DNA from: Chitinophagaceae bacterium | GTDB taxonomy: Bacteria > Bacteroidota > Bacteroidia > Chitinophagales > Chitinophagaceae | Direction: 5' to 3' | Assembly: GCA_003151295.1 (NCBI GenBank) | Contig: PLXD01000540.1 | Coordinates: 1 to 10,274 of the forward strand | DNA: 10,274 nt | Shown: positions 1-6,524 of the stretch, one piece after another | How the letters are laid out: every line of letters starts with the position of its first letter | Numbering within the stretch: position 1 is the stretch's first letter | The notes under the pieces: model-generated | Told to the model about the DNA's origin: nothing | Databases searched by the model: none | The model's input: only the letters and a program-made list of their open reading frames with translations | Program-made: the position numbers and the translations under genes

Positions 1-1734
1 ATGGTCCGTCCGTAAAGACAAGCGCTCTATAGACTTCACTGCCTCCGCCAGTTGGGCATCTGCCAGCACTTTCTTCCCATCGATCAGCAGGGAATACTTA
101 CCATGCAGCACAGCCTCCGTAACCAGTTCCAGGCGGTACCACCGCCCTTTCTGATAGGCCTGGATAAATTTCTCGGTACTCCCGTCCGTTGCAATGATCC
201 GTCCTTTTTCATCCCACCGGATACGCACCGGGCGGTTGCCATACTGGTCCGTCAGATCGATCTCCAACAGACCCGTGTTGGCGGGATCGGCATATACGCT
301 AAGGCTGGTGCTTACTTTCGTGCCCTCTTCAAATACACGGATCGCCCGGGCATAGTCGTACGGATCCTTGTCAAGCAGCTGGAGGGAGTTACCCGCCTTC
401 CCGGGACTCTTCACAACCGAAACAGGGGCCCACGCAGGAGAGTAGAGATTCCAATCGGGAACAGTTCCGTCTGCCTCCAAAGCATCGAAATTATCCTTCA
501 CGGGTCCACTCACCGCATATCGGATAGGCACGGGAATCCGGCTGATCCAGATGTCTTCTTTATTCATGCTGTAGCTAAGCCACAGTTCACTTCCGGGAGG
601 ATTGCCATTCCCCTCCGCAATGCCCCGCATATAACAAGGACCAAAGTCCTTCCACCGCCCGCTAAAACGACGGGGCGGCACTTCGCCCTGCACGAGGAGC
701 ATATGGTCGAACAGGATCCCGTCATCACCCGTCACTACAACCAGGGGATAGCGGTATTCGCTATTATCGATAGGATTATAGCACAGTGCATAGCGTCCAT
801 CGTCTGTTCGCTGCCCCCACTGCTTGCCGCCCGACATTATGAAACTGGGACATTCTATAGGATCAGAAAAGGTATTGCCTTCATCAGACGACAGCGCGCT
901 TAATGATTTCTTCCAGAGAGCGACTACTTTCCCGTCTTTCCGATGATAATACGACAGCGCCTCGCCGGCCTTCTTTCCATGGTAAAAACCATCGGCTCCC
1001 CCATCCTCGTCATGCCATTGAAAAGTCACAAGCTGGTTTTTCAGCAAGCCGTCACAGGCAGCCACAAATCCTGCATCTGTCGATCTCTTATAAAAAGGAT
1101 AAGAGGTATTGGATTCATTCCAGCTATTATAGCTCGAATAGCGGATAAAATAAATGGGGCCGAAAGTCCCGTCCTTATAAGCTTCCCGCACTACCCGCCC
1201 GATCCCGCCTTCATTGAACGGATCTTCTGTATGGCCATAAAACGCCAAAACAAGCAACCGGCCATCGGGCGCTACATAAAAGCCCATTCGCTGGTGCATC
1301 ATATATCCGTTGTATCCCGCAGGAATAGTCACGCCCGGAGGAGCCTTGTAAGGAGGGAAGACTTCTACGGGCTTATTCCAATGACGGCCGTCCTTCGAAG
1401 TCATGACCAGTGTATGCCCGGGCGCAATATGCTCGTCAGCCGGGTTACTGAGATAGTGCTGGTAAAAATTCCCGTTCCAGTAACACAGGTTGGAGCCGTG
1501 ATTATACGTCCAGCCAAACCCATCTGAAGCATCGGGATGGCTCCGATTGGCCCGCATAGTCTGCCGGTTTTCCGTTCCAATGGCATAACGAAGACGGCCT
1601 TCATGAACGCCTGGATCGATGGTCTGGCCGCCTACATAACGAACCGGCTCGCTGATACTGCCGGTCTGGGTCCTTCCGGTCATGACATACAAAAGCATGC
1701 AGGATAATAAAACAAAAAATGATTTCAAATGCAT
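1..1734 (-). CDS. Exported sialidase-fold (Asp-box) protein with C-terminal lectin-like domain, 3' end missing
   Basis: An open frame of 578 codons runs from ATG at 1734 to the left edge without a stop, so the C-terminus lies outside the window. The first ~25 residues (MHLKSFFVLLSCMLLYVM...) form a signal peptide. An LLSC stretch could be a lipobox, but a hydrophobic run continues after it, so the anchoring type is unclear. Two Asp-box-like motifs are visible, SKDGRHW at residues 113-119 and SSDEGNTF at 282-289, and a segment NKEDIWISRIPVP lies near 391-403. Together these suggest a sialidase-type beta-propeller over about residues 25-410. From about 430 the sequence resembles a concanavalin/LamG-like beta-sandwich (GRWYRLELV, YSLLIDGKKVL). 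I infer a secreted glycosidase or glycan-binding protein. I see no clear YRIP motif or sialidase arginine triad, so true sialidase activity is uncertain. It lies 90 bases downstream of the esterase gene on the same strand and probably also has its own promoter. Confidence 0.85.
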   Translation of the reverse strand, partial: MHLKSFFVLLSCMLLYVMTGRTQTGSISEPVRYVGGQTIDPGVHEGRLRYAIGTENRQTMRANRSHPDASDGFGWTYNHGSNLCYWNGNFYQHYLSNPADEHIAPGHTLVMTSKDGRHWNKPVEVFPPYKAPPGVTIPAGYNGYMMHQRMGFYVAPDGRLLVLAFYGHTEDPFNEGGIGRVVREAYKDGTFGPIYFIRYSSYNSWNESNTSYPFYKRSTDAGFVAACDGLLKNQLVTFQWHDEDGGADGFYHGKKAGEALSYYHRKDGKVVALWKKSLSALSSDEGNTFSDPIECPSFIMSGGKQWGQRTDDGRYALCYNPIDNSEYRYPLVVVTGDDGILFDHMLLVQGEVPPRRFSGRWKDFGPCYMRGIAEGNGNPPGSELWLSYSMNKEDIWISRIPVPIRYAVSGPVKDNFDALEADGTVPDWNLYSPAWAPVSVVKSPGKAGNSLQLLDKDPYDYARAIRVFEEGTKVSTSLSVYADPANTGLLEIDLTDQYGNRPVRIRWDEKGRIIATDGSTEKFIQAYQKGRWYRLELVTEAVLHGKYSLLIDGKKVLADAQLAEAVKSIERLSLRTDH

Positions 1735-1741
1735 TCGGTTT

Positions 1742-1773
1742 TAAGTATAGCCAATTTAGATTAAGCGCACAAA
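1742..1773 (-). promoter_or_regulatory. Possible Bacteroidota-type promoter of the sialidase-fold gene
   Basis: Read on the minus strand, TTTG (1773-1770) is followed after 20 bases by TATACTTA (1749-1742). This approximates the Bacteroidota pattern TTTG-N19/20-TAnnTTTG with two mismatches in the -7 box. It would start transcription almost at the ATG at 1734, giving a very short leader. The -33 part lies inside one copy of the direct repeat at 1762-1792, so a repeat-binding regulator could control it. This is pattern matching only. Confidence 0.3.
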
Positions 1774-1792
1774 TTAGGGTAAGCGCACAAAT
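1762..1792. repeat. Two exact 13-base direct repeats, TAAGCGCACAAAT
   Basis: TAAGCGCACAAAT occurs at 1762-1774 and again at 1780-1792, with an 18-base period (just under two helical turns). A run of seven C residues follows at 1793-1799. The repeats lie just upstream of the sialidase-fold gene, between it and the esterase stop at 1825. The arrangement suggests a binding site for a DNA-binding protein. A closely related tandem motif occurs at 8869-8903. Confidence 0.7.
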
Positions 1793-1824
1793 CCCCCCCA
1801 CAATTATTGTTTAGCCTATCCTGC

Positions 1825-3120
1825 TTATTTCTTTAGATTTTGCAATAACCAATTGTTCGATTTTTCGTTTTGCTCGGGGAATGACCAATGGCCCGTCTCC
1901 AATGTAAGGAATAGGGTCTTTGGAGAATTTATCACATTGTAAGCAGAATACGTGGAGGTGGGCGGACAAACTTCATCATTAAACCCCCAACTATAGATGC
2001 CCGGTACCTTTAATTTCCTGGCAAAATTCACCACGTCATAATAGGCTGCCGTTCTTATTTTTGCCTCTGTCCTGTTTTGAATATTATTCTTATCGAAAAT
2101 ATGCGGCCATCCGCCGGCCCGGCCATGCAGGTAGCCGGTCATATCGGAAAGAGCAGGATAAAAAGATGCCAGGCATCCTACACGGGGATCCAGGGCCGCG
2201 GTGATGATGGATAAAGCCCCACCCTGGCTCCCGCCCATAACCCCGAGATGATTGCCGTCATATTCAGGCAGGCTGACCAGGAAATCGTTGGCGCGCACGC
2301 AGCCGAGGTATACCCGCTTATAATAATATGAATCTTTATCATCGAGATTATAGGTCCAATATGAATTGAGCCAGCCGGCGGACATATCGTCATATACCTG
2401 CCGGTCCATGGTGACGGGTACTCCATGGATCCCGATCTGGAAGGTAATGACACCTTGTTCCGCCAGATGGATGTCGCCGGAATACGGCCTTACACCTGCC
2501 CCGGGAACCTTAAGTATGGCAGGATATTTCCCCTCTTTTTTCGGGACGCATAGAATACCATATAAACGCGCCCCGGCATGATAGTTCTGTAGGTTCACCT
2601 GGTAAACGTTCACCAGGCCGGTACATCTTTCCGGCAATAGGATCATACGTGCATCAAGGGGTATCTTGTCATTTTCCGCTTTCGCTTTGTCCCAGAACTG
2701 AGTGAAATCCGAAGGCATTTCAACGGTGGGAAGAATGGATAAAGGAGAAAAACCAGCGGTAGCCAACCCCCTGTATTCCTTGCCTTCCACGATCGCAGTG
2801 ACGATGCATCGAAGGAAACCGGGAGTTCCCATCGTGAAACCATCCAATTCATATTTCCCATCCCGCAGGGATAAGGAATCATTTTTCAGGGGATCCATTT
2901 TTTCCGGACCCACCGTGTATCGTATCCACACGTTCGGGAGGAAATTGCCATATTGAAGCACCGAGATGCTGAATCGTACTTTTTCACCGGGCTTATAGGT
3001 CCAGTCGATATGGTCAGGTGCGACAATCACTTTCACCATCTGCTCTGCCGGTTGGGCAACAGCCTGAGTGCAGATCACAACGGCTAAGATCAATCCACGA
3101 AAAGTCCTATAGGCTGACAT
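1825..3120 (-). CDS. Exported acetyl xylan esterase-like alpha/beta hydrolase (CE7/AXE1 type)
   Basis: This 431-residue protein has a signal peptide ending near residue 23 (...VVICTQAVAQ). Residues ~28-125 form a beta-sandwich-like N-terminal module. An alpha/beta hydrolase core of the AXE1 (PF05448) type follows. The catalytic triad is readable: nucleophile Ser298 in GGSQGG, Asp382 in NDEVCPPTST, and His411 in ETGHW. The DxxCPP segment is typical of CE7 esterases, which remove acetyl groups from xylan, xylo-oligosaccharides and other small acetylated substrates. I infer periplasmic or surface de-acylation of a glycan. The ATG at 3120 was chosen because a TAAATTTG promoter box at 3148-3141 leaves about 15 bases of leader. 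ATGs at 3135 and 3165 are in frame, and the one at 3165 lies upstream of that box. The gene is divergent from the GH9 gene. The exact substrate cannot be read from the sequence. Confidence 0.88.
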   Translation of the reverse strand: MSAYRTFRGLILAVVICTQAVAQPAEQMVKVIVAPDHIDWTYKPGEKVRFSISVLQYGNFLPNVWIRYTVGPEKMDPLKNDSLSLRDGKYELDGFTMGTPGFLRCIVTAIVEGKEYRGLATAGFSPLSILPTVEMPSDFTQFWDKAKAENDKIPLDARMILLPERCTGLVNVYQVNLQNYHAGARLYGILCVPKKEGKYPAILKVPGAGVRPYSGDIHLAEQGVITFQIGIHGVPVTMDRQVYDDMSAGWLNSYWTYNLDDKDSYYYKRVYLGCVRANDFLVSLPEYDGNHLGVMGGSQGGALSIITAALDPRVGCLASFYPALSDMTGYLHGRAGGWPHIFDKNNIQNRTEAKIRTAAYYDVVNFARKLKVPGIYSWGFNDEVCPPTSTYSAYNVINSPKTLFLTLETGHWSFPEQNEKSNNWLLQNLKK

Positions 3121-3140
3121 CCTGCTTGAATTCATATAGG

Positions 3141-3148
3141 CAAATTTA
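3141..3148 (-). promoter_or_regulatory. Bacteroidota -7 box TAAATTTG for the esterase gene
   Basis: TAAATTTG on the minus strand matches TAnnTTTG exactly and sits 20 bases before the ATG at 3120. The -33 partner is poor: the nearest TTG (3165-3163) is only 14 bases upstream. The box also argues that the ATG at 3165 is not the start. Confidence 0.45.
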
Positions 3149-3215
3149 AATAGTGAACCATGCAATTTATATTTTTATTGGGATGGACGGTCCGATCAGG
3201 AGCATTTTTTTATAC

Positions 3216-3223
3216 TATTTTCG
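3216..3223 (+). promoter_or_regulatory. Weak candidate -7 box for the GH9 gene
   Basis: TATTTTCG matches TAnnTTTG with one mismatch and lies 31 bases before the ATG at 3255, after a run of seven T (3205-3211). I see no clear TTG at the expected -33 distance. If used, it would exclude the upstream in-frame ATGs at 3153 and 3183, in agreement with the signal peptide. Confidence 0.2.
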
Positions 3224-3254
3224 CAACTCCGGCTTTATTAAATCCTGTAATAGT

Positions 3255-6209
3255 ATGAAGCTCCCCATTCCCATTCTTTCTGTTGTGCTATGCCTGTTTG
3301 GATTCGGCGCCGGATCTGTCCGTGAACCGATGCAGGCCAACTTCAAAAATTCCGCCTCCTACCGCTGGCTCAACAAGAAGGTGCTGGAGAGTCGTATGCT
3401 TGACGATATGGAAAGCCTGGCGAATTGGTCCGGCTTCACCACCGGCGGTCCGGCCGTTGTCGACGCGCGCGTCGTTTCTAAAACCAAAGATACCACGGAT
3501 GTAGCCGATATTTCACTCAGCACGGAACGCACGCATAGCGGCAGCCAATCCCTTCTCATGCACATTCCTACAAGGCTGGAAGGTCCCGGCCCGAAGAACG
3601 GACGCGCATGGGGAAGGGCAGGCATCAGACGGCACTTCGAAGGCGAGGACTGGACCCCATTCAACCGCATTTCGCTGTGGATCTACCCTGATCTGCAGGG
3701 ATTCTACACCACGGCTTTGGACATGCGCCTTTTTAATGACGGCACAAAGAAATTACCGGCCCTCTTCGGGCAGGAAGGCGAGACCTCTATCATACTCCAA
3801 AACCACCAGTGGAACCACGTCGTATGGGAGATCGGCAATGTTGCACGGGACAAGATAACCGGCTTCGAAGCATCTTATGGATTATCCGGCAGCTACCCGG
3901 GAGAAGCGGATTCTATTCAGTTCTTCTTCGACCGGCTGGACCTGGAGCGGGTCGACCCCGATAAGATCGAAGGCTGGGATGTTTGGTCCGGACGGATCTC
4001 CTATAGCCATGCGGGCTATCAGACAGGCGCCACGAAGAGCGCGATCGTGGGGGACCCGGATGCCAAAGATTTCAAATTGATCGACCAGGCCAACGGGGAA
4101 GTGGTTTTATCCAAACCCGTCCAAACGATGAAAACAGGCCTCGGAACCTTCCAGGTGATGGACTTCTCCGAGATCCGGAAACCCGGCTCTTACGTCCTGC
4201 AGGCGGGCGCATCGACCACCCATCCCTTTCCTATTGACGCCAATATATGGGAGGAATCCATCTGGAAAGCCCTTAATTTTTTCTATTCGGAACGCTGTGG
4301 CATGGCGATACCCGGCGTACATGGTGTTTGCCACGGCGACTGGATTTCTGTGCACAACGATAAGCGGATCGTGATCAACGGTGGCTGGCACGATGCCGGC
4401 GACCTTACCCAGGGACTCGGCAATACCGGCGAGATCACCTATGGCCTGTTTAGCCTGGCGGAGCGCTTGCATGCCAGGGACGAAAACCCCGCCTTGTATC
4501 AACGCGCAATGGAAGAAGCACGCTGGGGTCTCGACTGGATCCTGAAAACCAGCTTCGGCGACGGCTATCGCGATGGCGGCTCTATCAGCAGCCGAAGGAC
4601 CAACGGCATTCTCGGCGACGATGACGATATTATTTCCACCGCCCGTAACAACCCGATGGATAATTTCGTGGCTTCGGCGGCGGAAGCCATAGCCTACCGG
4701 GTGCTGAAGGATAGCGACCCGCGGATTGCGAACTACGCACTGAAAATGGCGCAAGCCGACTGGAATTTTGCGATGGAAGGAATGGCCGCTGCCGCTGCAA
4801 ATTCCCGGGCTTCGAAAAACCTCTGGACAGGCACCCTCGACTCCGACAACATAGAATATGAAATTGCCTCCGAAGGGATCCTGGCTTCGGTAGACCTGTG
4901 GAAGGCCACCGGCGACAGACAGTATGAAAACAAAGCCGTCGCCCTCTCACAGGATATCCTCCACTCTCAGCAACGCAAGTGCCCGGACTGGGACATCCCT
5001 TTCACCGGTTTCTTTTATACCAGCCCCGAAAAAGACAGGGTGCTGCACTTTGTCCACCGCGGACGCGACCAGGCGCATATCCTGGCACTCATAGAGCTTT
5101 GCAGGGCCTTCCCGGATCATCCCGACTGGATGAAATGGTATTCCGCCGTGACCCTCTATTCCGAATACCTGAAGGGCATCGCCAAATATACGGAGCCCTA
5201 TAGTGTGATGCCGGCCTCCATCTATAACGACAGCGAGTACCTGAAAGTACCGGAAAGCAGGCGTGAATCGTTTAAAAAACAAGTACTGAACGGGATCCCC
5301 CTGGGCCGGGGAAACTACCTGCGCCTCTTCCCTGTATGGATGGACTACCGCGGGCATTTCGGAACGATCCTGCCGCAAGCCCAATCACTCATTAATGCAG
5401 CGCATTTGCGCGGCGATCTGCCATCGGCACAGCTTTCCGAACACCAGCTCGAATGGGTGATCGGACGAAACCCCTTCTCCGAGAGCACCATGTACGGGGA
5501 AGGCTATGACTTTGTGCCGCTGTACACCCCTTCTTCGGGCGAGATGGTCGGCGCATTACCCGTGGGTATCCAAACCCGGGAAGAGAGCGACGCTCCCTAT
5601 TGGCCGGTGCAAAGCACCTGGACCTACAAAGAGATCTGGGTGCACCCCGTAGCCCGATGGGTCTGGCTCATGCGGGACCTTTCCGGCCCGGCCCTGGTCG
5701 AAGGACAGGCCAGTGCTGTCGTGGAATTCAAAGAGGTGACGACCGGGCAGCAAATCATGGTGGAACCCGATGGCCCCACCGGGCGATTCCGGACTATGCT
5801 GCCGGAAGGTAAATACACCGTCCGGAGCAACGGACAGGAACAAGTCCGCACCTTCTTACCAACAGGCTCCTATACCCTGGACCTTCGCCCGGAGCGCGCC
5901 CTGGATTTCGAAGTAAGTAATGCAGGCAATACAGAGAAAGGAACAAAAGGAGAAGTGACTATAAAACTGATCGCCCGTGGAAACGGAACGCATCTTTTTA
6001 GTCTTCGCACTGACAACCTCTCTCAAAAAGGGAACTCGCCCACCGCCGGCACTCTCACAAAAGAATTAGTCCTGAAACCCGGCCAACCAGCCACCATAGA
6101 ATGGAAAGTTCGTATCACCGTGCCGGATGAGCCCTGGACAGCGGTTATCGTTCCGGACGGCGACCTGTCCCAACACAAGGAACTAGTCGGCGCGACCTGG
6201 ATACATTAG
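3255..6209 (+). CDS. Exported multidomain glycoside hydrolase family 9 protein
   Basis: Starting at ATG 3255 gives 984 residues with a clear signal peptide (MKLPIPILSVVLCLFGFGAGS). In-frame ATGs at 3153 and 3183 would put ~24-34 residues ahead of it and are less likely. Domains in order: a carbohydrate-binding-like beta-sandwich (~40-240); a CelD_N-type Ig-like domain (~245-325); the GH9 (alpha/alpha)6 catalytic domain (~330-805); a small beta domain (~810-875); and a C-terminal Ig-like domain (~885-984). GH9 hallmarks are NGGWHDAGD with Asp380/Asp383 (catalytic base), GRNPF at 737-741, and a C-terminal YKEIW in which Glu793 fits the proton donor. GH9 enzymes are inverting beta-glycanases or beta-glucosidases acting mainly on beta-1,4-glucans; some act on glucosamine-containing substrates. 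The substrate is unknown here. I see no type IX secretion C-terminal domain. It is divergent from the esterase and convergent with GH92. Confidence 0.9.
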   Translation: MKLPIPILSVVLCLFGFGAGSVREPMQANFKNSASYRWLNKKVLESRMLDDMESLANWSGFTTGGPAVVDARVVSKTKDTTDVADISLSTERTHSGSQSLLMHIPTRLEGPGPKNGRAWGRAGIRRHFEGEDWTPFNRISLWIYPDLQGFYTTALDMRLFNDGTKKLPALFGQEGETSIILQNHQWNHVVWEIGNVARDKITGFEASYGLSGSYPGEADSIQFFFDRLDLERVDPDKIEGWDVWSGRISYSHAGYQTGATKSAIVGDPDAKDFKLIDQANGEVVLSKPVQTMKTGLGTFQVMDFSEIRKPGSYVLQAGASTTHPFPIDANIWEESIWKALNFFYSERCGMAIPGVHGVCHGDWISVHNDKRIVINGGWHDAGDLTQGLGNTGEITYGLFSLAERLHARDENPALYQRAMEEARWGLDWILKTSFGDGYRDGGSISSRRTNGILGDDDDIISTARNNPMDNFVASAAEAIAYRVLKDSDPRIANYALKMAQADWNFAMEGMAAAAANSRASKNLWTGTLDSDNIEYEIASEGILASVDLWKATGDRQYENKAVALSQDILHSQQRKCPDWDIPFTGFFYTSPEKDRVLHFVHRGRDQAHILALIELCRAFPDHPDWMKWYSAVTLYSEYLKGIAKYTEPYSVMPASIYNDSEYLKVPESRRESFKKQVLNGIPLGRGNYLRLFPVWMDYRGHFGTILPQAQSLINAAHLRGDLPSAQLSEHQLEWVIGRNPFSESTMYGEGYDFVPLYTPSSGEMVGALPVGIQTREESDAPYWPVQSTWTYKEIWVHPVARWVWLMRDLSGPALVEGQASAVVEFKEVTTGQQIMVEPDGPTGRFRTMLPEGKYTVRSNGQEQVRTFLPTGSYTLDLRPERALDFEVSNAGNTEKGTKGEVTIKLIARGNGTHLFSLRTDNLSQKGNSPTAGTLTKELVLKPGQPATIEWKVRITVPDEPWTAVIVPDGDLSQHKELVGATWIH

Positions 6210-6298
6210 TACCAAAATAATGATTTAGAAAAATATTTATACTAAGTAGAAATTTACAAAGCCGCCAAATAGCAGTATGCAGCATCTTAATTCAACAG

Positions 6299-6406
6299 CT
6301 ACAATTTAAGACTTGGTTGAAGTCTGCAACCGTAATAACGTCTTGCACACGCACAGCTGTTGATGCAACCGACGCCTCCGCAGCACCATCCATACGCTCT
6401 TGCCAT
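6299..6406 (-). CDS. Possible cysteine-rich 35-residue micro-ORF, doubtful
   Basis: On the minus strand ATG at 6406 opens 35 codons ending in TAG at 6299. The peptide has six cysteines, at positions 8, 9, 14, 18, 20 and 27, with glycines between several of them (WCCGGVGC, then CAC, then YYGC). It has no hydrophobic signal segment. A promoter-like TATGTTTG lies ~80 bases upstream (6496-6489). A second ORF of 33 codons overlaps it in another frame (6393-6292, minus) and ends in CSC. At most one is likely to be real, and both could be chance frames in a structured RNA or decayed sequence. No modification enzyme is nearby, so a RiPP precursor is speculative. Confidence 0.12.
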   Translation of the reverse strand: MARAYGWCCGGVGCINSCACARRYYGCRLQPSLKL

Positions 6407-6488
6407 CAAACCAGGACAGCACTGGATGGTTCGAGGACCAGCGGCGTTGTACAACTGCACATACGTGTGCGGAACTTACAAGTATCTA

Positions 6489-6496
6489 CAAACATA
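6489..6496 (-). promoter_or_regulatory. Candidate -7 box TATGTTTG inside the convergent spacer
   Basis: TATGTTTG on the minus strand matches TAnnTTTG exactly. It lies just past the GH92 stop and points into the structured spacer. The best upstream TTG is 23 bases away, slightly too far for the usual 19-21. It could drive a small transcript through 6480-6290, or be a chance match. Confidence 0.2.
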
Positions 6497-6524
6497 CCAT
6501 TGCCTTCAAAACATATCTGCAATC

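Larger units (their letters stand above)
6210..6524. other. Convergent spacer between the GH9 and GH92 genes, rich in inverted repeats
   Basis: No gene longer than a micro-ORF is supported. Bases 6210-6310 are AT-rich. Bases 6290-6470 are more balanced and contain several inverted repeats: TCAACAGCT/AGCTGTTGA (6292-6300 and 6355-6363), AGACTT/AAGTCT (6309-6314 and 6320-6325), ACCATCCA/TGGATGGT (6385-6392 and 6423-6430), the palindrome GTTGTACAAC (6446-6455), and GCACA-TACG-TGTGC (6457-6470). TGCAACCG is repeated directly at 6325 and 6364. No stem is followed by a T-run, so a standard intrinsic terminator is not evident on either strand. It may hold a structured RNA or factor-dependent termination signals. 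Confidence 0.5.

Noticed and set aside
52..903. A 283-codon plus-strand ORF
   Set aside because: It is antisense to the sialidase-fold gene, whose frame spans the region with a signal peptide, Asp boxes and protein-like sequence. The plus-strand translation shows no signal peptide or known motif.
943..1527. A 194-codon plus-strand ORF
   Set aside because: Also a shadow of the sialidase-fold gene on the opposite strand; no recognisable family features.
1800..1810. Short palindrome ACAAT-T-ATTGT after the esterase stop as a terminator
   Set aside because: A five-base AT-only stem followed on the minus strand by G residues is too weak and lacks a T-run.
4107..4754. A 215-codon minus-strand ORF inside the GH9 gene
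   Set aside because: It overlaps the GH9 catalytic domain, including the DAGD motif, which is clearly coding on the plus strand.
4947..5384. A 145-codon minus-strand ORF
   Set aside because: Antisense shadow of the GH9 catalytic domain, without any motif of its own.
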